Position numbers and translations under genes: made by a program. A DNA stretch of 62,790 bases from Chitinophaga pinensis (GTDB lineage Bacteria > Bacteroidota > Bacteroidia > NS11-12g > UBA955): assembly GCA_945888525.1 (NCBI GenBank), contig CAMDAF010000012.1:1-62790 (forward strand). The letters run 5' to 3'. Of the stretch, positions 26,403 through 33,560 are shown piece by piece. The notes beneath the pieces were generated by a model that did no database searches, was not told where the DNA came from, and saw only the letters and a list, made by a program, of their open reading frames with translations. The first letter of the stretch is position 1. The number at the start of each line of letters is the position of its first letter.

Positions 26403-27959
26403 TTATCTTGACTCCATAACAATGTAAGGGACCATCATTTCTTCGAGCGATATTCCACCATGTTGAAAGGTATTGCTGTAGTATTTAACATAATAATTGT
26501 AATTATTTGGGTAGGCGAAAAAATCGTCTTCTTTGCAAACCACGAAGGACTGACTTACGTTTACTTTAGGCAAAAACGCCAATTCAGGCTTTTTAATTTC
26601 AAAAACATCTTTGGCATCGTAACTTAGATTTTTGCCTTGTTTGTAGCGCAAATTTGAATTGGTGTTTTTGTCCCCAATAATTTTCACAGGCTTGTTAACC
26701 CTAACAGAACCATGGTCTGTGGTTATAATTACCTTGCATTTCTTTTCTGAAATAATTTGCAAAGCTTCCCATAGCGGTGAGTGCTTAAACCAGCTCTCAG
26801 TTACAGAGCGGTAGGCGGCTTCATCTTCAGCAAGTTCTCTGATGATGCTTACTTCAGTTCTGGCATGTGAAAATGCGTCTACGAAATTGTAGACAATAAC
26901 ATTAATTGCATTCTGAAAGTGGTTGGATATTTTGTCCACCATGGCTTTTCCACCATCCAGATTTGTCACTTTGGTATAGCTATTCTTCCCTTTTATTTGT
27001 AAGCGTTGAAGCATGTCCTTAAAGAAGTCTTCTTCAAAATTATTCTTGCCACCTTCGTCTTCGTCGTTGCTCCACTTATCAGGGAATCTTTTTTCGATTT
27101 CACTTGGCAACAAGCCACTGAATATTGCATTTCTACAGTATTGGGTGGTGGTTGGCAGTATCGTCAGATATTGATCTTCCTCTTCAATTTTAAACCTTTC
27201 TTTCAGAATGGGGGCAATTGTTTTCCATTGATCTAACCTCAAATTGTCGATTAATATAAAAAACACAGGCACCTTTTCATCTATGTGCTGTTTTACCTTT
27301 CTTCTAAAAAGATTGTGACTCATCACAGGACCATTGTCACCTGTTGGCTGTAAGTAATTAATATAGTTCTTTGAAATGAATTTACTGAAATTATGGTTGG
27401 CTTCTTTTTTCTGATTCTCATACACCTCATTCATACTCTTATCCGCACTTTTGTCTAGTTCAAGTTCCCAATAAATAAGCTTGCTGTAAAGATCTTTCCA
27501 ATCATCTAAGCTTTGAGAATCCATCAACATATTGCTGATGTTTCTAAAATCTATTTGGTAATTTTGGGTGGTTTTCTCGGTTACCAAACGGCTTTTGTCC
27601 ATTATTTTTTTAATGGAATGAAGAATTTGGTTCGGATTTACAGGTTTAATTAAATAGTCAGCAATTTGAGAACCTATGGCATCATCCATAATATACTCCT
27701 CTTCACTTTTGGTAATCATCACCACTTTAACATCTGATTGAACTGCCTTTATTTGACGCAAAGTTTCTAAGCCACTGATGCCTGGCATGTTTTCATCTAA
27801 AAACACCAAGTCGGGCTTCTCACTAATTGTCTTTGCAACTGCGGCATTGCCGTTGTTTACAGTAATTAACTCATACCCTTTTTGTTCTAGAAATAGAATA
27901 TGTGGTTTAAGCAAATCAATTTCATCATCTGCCCACAGTATTTTAATTTTATCGTTCAT
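26403..27959 (-). CDS. porX: T9SS response regulator PorX (receiver plus PglZ phosphatase domain)
   Basis: 518 residues. Residues about 1-125 are a receiver domain with the acidic pair WADDEIDLL, the phospho-acceptor Asp of LVFLDENMPGISG, and the conserved Lys in YLIKPVNP. After a helical linker comes a PglZ/alkaline-phosphatase-like domain (about 205-510) with metal-ligand stretches FILIDNLRLDQWK, VIVYNFVDAFSHAR and VIITTDHGSVRVNKP. This two-part build is PorX, which with PorY controls T9SS gene expression and cleaves cyclic oligonucleotides. Last gene of the run abcF-plug-porX, 12 bases after plug. Confidence 0.93.
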   Translation of the reverse strand: MNDKIKILWADDEIDLLKPHILFLEQKGYELITVNNGNAAVAKTISEKPDLVFLDENMPGISGLETLRQIKAVQSDVKVVMITKSEEEYIMDDAIGSQIADYLIKPVNPNQILHSIKKIMDKSRLVTEKTTQNYQIDFRNISNMLMDSQSLDDWKDLYSKLIYWELELDKSADKSMNEVYENQKKEANHNFSKFISKNYINYLQPTGDNGPVMSHNLFRRKVKQHIDEKVPVFFILIDNLRLDQWKTIAPILKERFKIEEEDQYLTILPTTTQYCRNAIFSGLLPSEIEKRFPDKWSNDEDEGGKNNFEEDFFKDMLQRLQIKGKNSYTKVTNLDGGKAMVDKISNHFQNAINVIVYNFVDAFSHARTEVSIIRELAEDEAAYRSVTESWFKHSPLWEALQIISEKKCKVIITTDHGSVRVNKPVKIIGDKNTNSNLRYKQGKNLSYDAKDVFEIKKPELAFLPKVNVSQSFVVCKEDDFFAYPNNYNYYVKYYSNTFQHGGISLEEMMVPYIVMESR

Positions 27960-27971
27960 TTATAGTTTTTT

Positions 27972-29267
27972 TTAGCGTGCCATTGTATTGCAATGTATGG
28001 TAGACAGCAGTTCATCGTACTGCATGAATGGATTTTTATTGTATACCATTATGTAATAATCGTTTTCTGTATTGCTAAAATTATTTTCAGTGTACTTTAA
28101 ATCGGCTTGGCCTTTTTCATCTGGAGTAGCATAGTAATAATTGTAATAGGCTTGCTTGAGCATCACAACTTTTTCATATTGCATTGCCTTTTCATTCCAT
28201 TCCATTTTAAACTCCTCTTTCAATTGCCAATCGCTTAATTCCCCGAAAACATAGACATCCTTATTCAATTTATCGCTCACATAGGTGAAATGAACAGCAG
28301 CATAATCAGCGCCGATTTCACCTTTTACGACACCATCTCTGTTGTCAACAACAATTTTCCCGTTGAAATCTATGGTTTGTAAATAAGGCGATGACATTTT
28401 ACTTGCATCGCTGTAGAGCACTGCATTTTTTATGTTATTTTCATCGTATTTACGTCTGACGTTGAAACTCAAGAAACGTAAATTTCTAATGTCAAAGTAT
28501 CTAAACTCATTACCACCTAAAAATAAATTGCCACTCTCGTAGTTATAGTCTAATATTTTACCATTTATAAAACGTGGTTTTAGGTCAAAAATAGCATTGT
28601 CCCATCTCAGGTTCTGCATTAAGGTTGCTTTTACATCAGTCATTGGATTCGGAACCACATTATCGCCCATGTTAACACTAAAATCCAACTCTTGGGAGGT
28701 AAAACGAACACTTGGATTGGTGGCCACTTTAATGCTTGGTGTTAGCACAAACTTATCGTCAACAACCATAAACCTGTGGGTTAAAATCAAATCCCCTTCA
28801 TCAAAATTCCTATAAACTTTTAAAATATAGTTGCCAGAAAGTTTTGGTTTCATTTCTGCAGAAGGAAAATTGATCCCATAATGCGTATATACTTGGAATG
28901 TGGTGCTAGAGAAGGTGTAATTCGTGATGTTTTCAAACATCGCACCCGTTAAGTATTCATTCGGCTTCAAATTCGAAATTTTCCAATCAGATGAGCAATG
29001 AATGAATGTGAATTGATAATTATCGCTTTCTGGCATCATATCATCAAATTGCAAATTTAACTGTTGGTTGCTGTTTAAGTCAATTGCTGGGAAACGCTCA
29101 TAACTGCCTGATTGAGTCATCAAAGCAGTTTTAATATTGGTTTCATAAGTTGAATTTGTGCAAGCAAGTGGCAAATAAGCGGCATACATAGTTAAAGGCA
29201 ATTGCAACAACAGCAAGCATGTGAAGCAGGCTTGCTTAATGAACTTTGACGTTGAATGTATCTTCAT
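27972..29267 (-). CDS. T9SS plug protein (DUF5103)
   Basis: 431 residues with a signal peptide ending near the segment TMYAAYLPLACTNSTYE. The body has the DUF5103 pattern: IDLNSNQQLNLQFDDM, FTFIHCSSDWKISNLKPNEY, VKLY-like strands LKVYRNFDEGDLILTHRFMV, and a C-terminal Ig-like part with VYVFGELSDWQL and YYYATPDEKG. Proteins with this domain include Plug, which closes the periplasmic side of the SprA translocon in Flavobacterium; the assignment to that role is from the family. It lies 9 bases after abcF and 12 before porX. Confidence 0.85.
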   Translation of the reverse strand: MKIHSTSKFIKQACFTCLLLLQLPLTMYAAYLPLACTNSTYETNIKTALMTQSGSYERFPAIDLNSNQQLNLQFDDMMPESDNYQFTFIHCSSDWKISNLKPNEYLTGAMFENITNYTFSSTTFQVYTHYGINFPSAEMKPKLSGNYILKVYRNFDEGDLILTHRFMVVDDKFVLTPSIKVATNPSVRFTSQELDFSVNMGDNVVPNPMTDVKATLMQNLRWDNAIFDLKPRFINGKILDYNYESGNLFLGGNEFRYFDIRNLRFLSFNVRRKYDENNIKNAVLYSDASKMSSPYLQTIDFNGKIVVDNRDGVVKGEIGADYAAVHFTYVSDKLNKDVYVFGELSDWQLKEEFKMEWNEKAMQYEKVVMLKQAYYNYYYATPDEKGQADLKYTENNFSNTENDYYIMVYNKNPFMQYDELLSTIHCNTMAR

Positions 29268-29276
29268 TTAATCGGT

Positions 29277-31178
29277 TTATAAACTCAGTAATTGTTCGAA
29301 TATTGTTTCGAACTCTTTATTTTTACTAACAATTGAATCTTCCAATACTTTGTATTGTTCAGAAAGTGTACCAATTTTTGATTGGTTGTTCAAGTCAGAA
29401 ATTTGTTTCTCAATCTCCTGTTTTTGAATTTTAAATCTCTCTAAAACTTGCTCTACCTCATCGGCTTGTTTTTGCAATTGTTTTTTGAGCTTACTATTGG
29501 CATCTGCGGTGTTGATTTCTTGAACTGGAGCAGACTTGTTAATGGTCTTTTCTTGCTTTGGCTTGGGGGCCAATCCATTTTTCTCACGCTGTTGCATGAA
29601 GTATTTCCATTCGTCGTAGGTGCCCAGATACTCTTTAATTTGATCTTCTTCAATCCACCAGATCTTGTTGGCAATATTGGAAATAAAGTAACGGTCGTGA
29701 GACACGGTGATAAATGTCCCTTCAAACTGTTGCAAAGCTTGAATTAATATATTCATACTCTGAATATCCAAGTGGTTGGTTGGCTCATCCAGCAGCATAA
29801 AATTAGCCTCATTAACCAGAGCCTTGGCAAGCGCAACCCTAGCCTTTTCTCCACCACTTAGCACTTTAATTTTCTTGAATGAATCGTCTCCAGTAAACAA
29901 GAAGCACCCAAGTATGGTTCTCAATTCATTTTCGGTTTTAACAGAACCCATTTGAACCATCTCTTCCAAAATTTCGTTGTTTACATTCAATGACTCTAGC
30001 TGATGCTGAGCATAAAATGTCTTTTCAACATTGTAGCCATTTTCAACAATTCCATCGAATATTTCACTTTGGTCTACAATGCGCAACAAGGTTGATTTTC
30101 CTTTTCCGTTCGCCCCGATAAGTGCAATTTTATCTCCTCTTAATATTTCAGCGTTGGTGTGGTCAAAAATAACCTGGTCTCCATATTTCTTTGACAAATC
30201 TTTTATAGCCACAATCACTTTACCAGGTTGCTGTCTAACTTTAAACTTCAGATTCATTACAGATTCATCATTCTGTACCTCTTCGATGCGTTCAATTTTA
30301 TCCAACATTTTCATTCTACTTTGCGCCATGGTCGCTTTACTGGCTTTGGCTTTAAAGCGATCGATCAAACGCTCTTGTTGTTTGATAAATGATTGTTGGT
30401 TATCAAAAGCCCTTTGTTGCAGGTCGTCTCGCTCTACTTTCAATTCTAAAAATTTAGCGTAATTACCAGCCCATTGGTAAACTTTGCGGTTGGCAACTTC
30501 AACAATTTTTGTCACCATCCTATCCAAGAAATAACGGTCGTGCGACACAATGATTACCGTGCCTTGGTATGACTGTAAATATTCTTCAATCCATTCAATT
30601 GAAGGCAAGTCCAAGTGATTCGTTGGCTCATCCAGCAAGAGCAATCTTGGGTTCTGTAACAGCAATTTGGCCAACATAACACGCATTCTCCAACCTCCAC
30701 TAAATTCATTTAATGGCCGCTCTAAATCAGCAGTTTTAAAACCCAAACCTTCCAATATTTCTTCAGTTTTGAATTGAATATTGTAGCCATCTAAAGCTTC
30801 AAATTGCTCTTGCTTATCGCCCAATTGGTTTAGTATTTCGTCAGAATGGTCGGTTTCCATTCTTTCTAATATTTGATCAATTTCATTTTGCAATTTCAAG
30901 GCTTTATCAAAGGCTTGGAGTGCAACGTGGTAGATGCTCTCTGTACTTTCATAACTCAAAAGGTCTTGGTTTAGGAAACCAATGGTACAATCTTTTGATT
31001 TGGATAGCACGCCTTCTGTAGGCTTATACTCCCCTGTAATAATGCGCAAAAGGGTCGACTTTCCAGTTCCATTTTGCCCCACCAATCCAATTCTCTCACC
31101 TGGCTTTATTTGCCAATTGACATCACTGTATAAATAACGACCACCAAAGTCGAACGATAATTCATTTAAAGTTAACAT
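29277..31178 (-). CDS. ABC-F family ATPase (ribosome-associated type)
   Basis: 633 residues from ATG 31178; a TTG seven codons earlier is possible but unlikely. Two ABC domains without membrane segments: Walker A GLVGQNGTGKSTLLRI and ALIGANGKGKSTLLRI, signature motifs NEFSGGWRMRVMLAKLL and KVLSGGEKARVALAKAL, Walker B LLLLDEPTNHLD and FMLLDEPTNHLD, with a charged linker between (RLIDRFKAKASKATMAQ) and a C-terminal coiled coil (about 560-633). ABC-F proteins bind the ribosomal E site and relieve stalled translation or antibiotic block. Which ABC-F subgroup is uncertain. First gene of the run leading to plug and porX. Confidence 0.9.
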   Translation of the reverse strand: MLTLNELSFDFGGRYLYSDVNWQIKPGERIGLVGQNGTGKSTLLRIITGEYKPTEGVLSKSKDCTIGFLNQDLLSYESTESIYHVALQAFDKALKLQNEIDQILERMETDHSDEILNQLGDKQEQFEALDGYNIQFKTEEILEGLGFKTADLERPLNEFSGGWRMRVMLAKLLLQNPRLLLLDEPTNHLDLPSIEWIEEYLQSYQGTVIIVSHDRYFLDRMVTKIVEVANRKVYQWAGNYAKFLELKVERDDLQQRAFDNQQSFIKQQERLIDRFKAKASKATMAQSRMKMLDKIERIEEVQNDESVMNLKFKVRQQPGKVIVAIKDLSKKYGDQVIFDHTNAEILRGDKIALIGANGKGKSTLLRIVDQSEIFDGIVENGYNVEKTFYAQHQLESLNVNNEILEEMVQMGSVKTENELRTILGCFLFTGDDSFKKIKVLSGGEKARVALAKALVNEANFMLLDEPTNHLDIQSMNILIQALQQFEGTFITVSHDRYFISNIANKIWWIEEDQIKEYLGTYDEWKYFMQQREKNGLAPKPKQEKTINKSAPVQEINTADANSKLKKQLQKQADEVEQVLERFKIQKQEIEKQISDLNNQSKIGTLSEQYKVLEDSIVSKNKEFETIFEQLLSL

Positions 31179-31188
31179 GTAAAACGTG

Positions 31189-31196
31189 CAAAAATA
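31189..31196 (-). promoter_or_regulatory. -7 promoter element for abcF-plug-porX
   Basis: Minus strand TATTTTTG, 10 bases before the abcF ATG. No clear -33. Confidence 0.5.
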
Positions 31197-31259
31197 CAAA
31201 AAATAAGGCGGATTTTAGACGCTATTTTTATTGAAAAATTCAATCTAATTATCAGCGCA

Positions 31260-31373
31260 TTTCTGAAAGAAAAATCAGAAGGGTACCTAAGGATCTGTTT
31301 TGCGACATCAGAAGCGATACTTAACGAAGCATTTGAAAGAATACTTGCAGAAAAAGAAAGCTTTTTTAATTAA
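31260..31373 (+). pseudogene. 3' remnant of an aminotransferase gene
   Basis: An open plus-strand frame ends at TAA 31371-31373. Its last 37 residues (KEKSEGYLRICFATS, then EAILNEAFERILAEKESFFN) read as the C-terminal end of a class I/II PLP aminotransferase, including the carboxylate-binding Arg in YLRICFA. Nothing upstream encodes the rest: the frame passes into the abcF promoter region. It differs from the intact aminotransferase at 16888, so it is not a copy of it. Its end overlaps the response-regulator stop on the other strand. Confidence 0.65.
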
Positions 31374-31776
31374 TAGCTGAGCCCAATTCTTCAAGCATTT
31401 CTAAAAACCTTTGTTTTTGCAGTGGCTTGAAAATATAGTCTTTTACCAAAGGGTTATTTTTGGCGCGTTCAATATCAATTTGACTAATTGAAGAGGAGAA
31501 CATATACAGGTTATTCTTCTTAGACATTTTAGGCATCAACAATGCATATTCTTCTAAAAAGTGCCACCCGTCCATAATTGGCATACTAATGTCAAGCAAA
31601 ATAATGTCGGGCAATTCTTCTGCAACATCACAAAACTCTTTTAAAAATGCAAGTGCATCGCTACCCTCTTTAAAATCTTTGATTTTACTAGAAACGTTGC
31701 TGGCATCTATTGTTTTTTTTGCCAAAAAAGATATGATACTGTCATCATCTATGATAAAAATTTTTAACTGCTTCAT
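31366..31776 (-). CDS. Response regulator, receiver domain only
   Basis: 136 residues, a single CheY-like domain. Acidic pocket FIIDDDSIISFLAKK, phospho-acceptor Asp in ILLDISMPIMDGWHF, Ser/Thr in FSSSISQ, and the conserved Lys in VKDYIFKPLQ. No output domain, so it probably works by protein contact or relays phosphate. It starts 4 bases inside the kinase fragment upstream, so they were one operon. The gene itself is complete although the kinase is not. Confidence 0.85.
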   Translation of the reverse strand: MKQLKIFIIDDDSIISFLAKKTIDASNVSSKIKDFKEGSDALAFLKEFCDVAEELPDIILLDISMPIMDGWHFLEEYALLMPKMSKKNNLYMFSSSISQIDIERAKNNPLVKDYIFKPLQKQRFLEMLEELGSAIN

Positions 31777-32375
31777 ATGTACTGATCTATAAATGTTATT
31801 TTAAATGTTGTTCCTTCGTTAACAATACTCTCTATTGCGATTTCCCCACCCATGGCTTCAACTTGTGTTTTTGTCATAAACAAACCATAACCTTTCGCAT
31901 TGGGATGGCGGTGAAAAACTTTTCCGATTTTGAAAATTTGATCCTTATACCTTTCAATGTCAATGCCTAAACCATTGTCGGTGACACTAAGCTCAATTTC
32001 ATTGTTGTCCAAATGGGTTGTTTTAATTTGTATAATTGGGTCGCGTTCAAGGGATCGGTATTTAATGGCATTGCTCATTAAATTTTGTAGAACACTGTTC
32101 ATATACTTTGAGGGAAAAGAAATTCTAGGCGCAGACTCCAAATCAAACTCAAACTTTACATTATTTTGCAATACATCAAAATCCATTGGATTCAATACCC
32201 TCTGAATGCATTCATGCATATCGTTCTTATCTACTGGTATTGTTGTATCCTGCTGAACTTGAAGTGAATTTACCAATTCATCAAAAGTTTCGTTCAAACT
32301 TTTGAGCACTGGGTCTAATTTTGAAACCAATAATTTCTGTTCTTCATTGTCCTCTGCAAAAACATTGACAGCCAA
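31773..32375 (-). pseudogene. Histidine kinase remnant: ATPase half only
   Basis: About 200 residues. The HATPase_c domain is intact: N-box VLQNLMSNAIKYRS, G1 VTDNGLGID, and G2 GYGLFMTKTQVEAMGG. The frame starts (nominal TTG at 32375) inside the dimerisation helix: EDNEEQKLLVSKLDPVLKSL is the second helix of such kinases, and the preceding H-box with the phosphorylated histidine and any sensor domain are gone. At the break, the opposite strand carries the equally headless DsbA/FrnE fragment. It may still be expressed, but cannot autophosphorylate by itself. Confidence 0.7.
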
Positions 32376-32615
32376 GAAGCGCTTATTGAAATAGCTTCAA
32401 ATATTGGATTAAATTTAGATGAGGCTAGAAAAGCATTGCATGAAAAGCAATATTCCGAGCAAATTGAATTTGACGCCTATGAAGCCCAACAAATTGGAGT
32501 GCGTGGGGTTCCGTTTTTTGTATTCAACCGCAAATACGGCATTTCTGGGGCGCAACCTTTGGAAGTGTTTACAAGAACTCTAAACCAAGCCTACGAGGAA
32601 GAAAACAAAGTCTGA
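32358..32615 (+). pseudogene. 3' remnant of a DsbA/FrnE-family oxidoreductase
   Basis: The plus-strand frame reads KNIDSQEALIEIASNIGLNL at the break, then YSEQIEFDAYEAQQIGVRGV and PFFVFNRKYGISGAQPLEVF, ending TGA 32613-32615. GVRGVPFFV is the cis-proline segment and SGAQP the family tail of the FrnE/YwbO-type DsbA group. The first about 130 residues, with the CxxC active site, are missing. Homology begins where the kinase homology on the other strand ends. Confidence 0.7.
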
Positions 32616-32762
32616 TATTTTTTTATTGTGCATAAAATTTGTCTTCTATTATCACGAGTTCGCACAAGTGTTTGAATTGGTGCGAATGCATTGCATTCAA
32701 AAGGCAAATGGATTGAATACGATGAAACAGATAGTGAAAAATCTAAAATAAAAGATTTAACA
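32616..32762. other. Non-coding or degraded stretch before the DtxR-family gene
   Basis: No intact gene. A short plus-strand frame (IGANALHSKGKWIEYDETDS onward, stop at 32780-32782) looks protein-like and may be another 3' scrap, but I cannot assign it. No promoter or terminator hairpin is evident. Confidence 0.4.
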
Positions 32763-33470
32763 TTAAAAATTCTTACAGTTTAACTTACACAACTTACCTT
32801 TTATGCAGTCATGGCAAATAACATAAATATTGTCGGAAAATTTGGCGCTTACTGATGCCTGTTTGCCATTGGTTTCAATTAAAAGCATACTGTCGTAGGC
32901 ATTTCTTGAAAGCACTTTGATTTCGCTTCCTATGGCAACACCTAATTCAATTACATATTTTAAAAAAGTAGGTGAATTGTCTATTACAGCAACCATTTTA
33001 CATTTTTTACCCGCATCAATTTCAGAAAGCGTTATGCGGTATTGGTATTTAATTTCCCCATTGGCATTTGGAATCACATCGCCATGTGGATCGAATTCAG
33101 GATAATCTAAAAACTTATCCAAACTGTCAATTAACTTTTGACTTTGAATGTGCTCCAATTGTTCGGCAACTTGATGAACCTCATCCCAAGTAAAACCAAG
33201 TTTTTGATACAAAAAAGTTTCCCATAGACGGTGTTTTCGCAATACCTCCACCCCCGCTTTGGTGCCCAATTTGGTTAAACTTATCTTACCATATTTTTGA
33301 TAATCGATTAGTTTTTTTTCTTTGAGCTTTTTAAGCATATCATTTACAGTTGCTGGCTTTAAACCCAAATGCAAAGCCAATTCGTTTGTTCCAGCCTCGC
33401 TTTTCAACCTGTTTTCATGGATCAATTGAAACAAAGCTTTGAGGTAATTTTCTTCTGTAAATGACAACAT
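32763..33470 (-). CDS. DtxR/MntR-family metal-dependent repressor
   Basis: 235 residues. N-terminal winged helix (LSFTEENYLKALFQLI; LGLKPATVNDMLKKLKEKKL as recognition helix), dimerisation domain with metal ligands (His/Glu in QVAEQLEHIQSQ, and FDPHGDVIP), then a C-terminal SH3/FeoA-like domain (about 150-220). Family members bind DNA when loaded with Fe2+ or Mn2+ and repress uptake genes. The tail is unusual: CHDCIKGKLCKLNC, a cysteine cluster. It diverges from a TonB receptor with a 6-4-6 palindrome between, the likely operator. Its ATG is five bases after the -7 box. Confidence 0.92.
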   Translation of the reverse strand: MLSFTEENYLKALFQLIHENRLKSEAGTNELALHLGLKPATVNDMLKKLKEKKLIDYQKYGKISLTKLGTKAGVEVLRKHRLWETFLYQKLGFTWDEVHQVAEQLEHIQSQKLIDSLDKFLDYPEFDPHGDVIPNANGEIKYQYRITLSEIDAGKKCKMVAVIDNSPTFLKYVIELGVAIGSEIKVLSRNAYDSMLLIETNGKQASVSAKFSDNIYVICHDCIKGKLCKLNCKNF

Positions 33471-33475
33471 CTTTG

Positions 33476-33483
33476 CAAATATA
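33476..33483 (-). promoter_or_regulatory. -7 promoter element of the DtxR-family gene
   Basis: Minus strand TATATTTG, five bases before ATG 33470. A leaderless mRNA is likely. Confidence 0.6.
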
Positions 33484-33501
33484 TGAAAATAATGAAACTG
33501 T

Positions 33502-33534
33502 TTTTGTTAGACTCATCTAACTTTATTAGTTTTG
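33502..33534 (+). promoter_or_regulatory. Complete promoter of the TonB receptor gene
   Basis: TTTTG (33502-33506) and TAGTTTTG (33527-33534), 20 bases apart. Transcription would start near 33541, after the upstream ATGs at 33483 and 33492 and before ATG 33561, which settles the start. Confidence 0.75.
33506..33521. promoter_or_regulatory. Probable DtxR-family operator
   Basis: GTTAGACTCATCTAAC, a perfect 6-4-6 inverted repeat containing TTAG-N6-CTAA, which resembles half-sites of DtxR/IdeR boxes. It fills the spacer between the -33 and -7 elements of the TonB receptor promoter and lies just upstream of the regulator's own promoter, so binding would block the first and could autoregulate the second. 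Confidence 0.65.
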
Positions 33535-33560
33535 CATACACTAAAACCAAATTAAGACCA

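Noticed and set aside
26403-27959. BREX/phage defence from the PglZ domain
   Set aside because: The PglZ domain is fused to a receiver domain as in PorX and sits with a T9SS plug gene; no other BREX genes are present.
33483-33560. Upstream start for the TonB receptor (ATG 33483 or 33492)
   Set aside because: These codons lie upstream of or inside the promoter and operator; the signal peptide begins at 33561.
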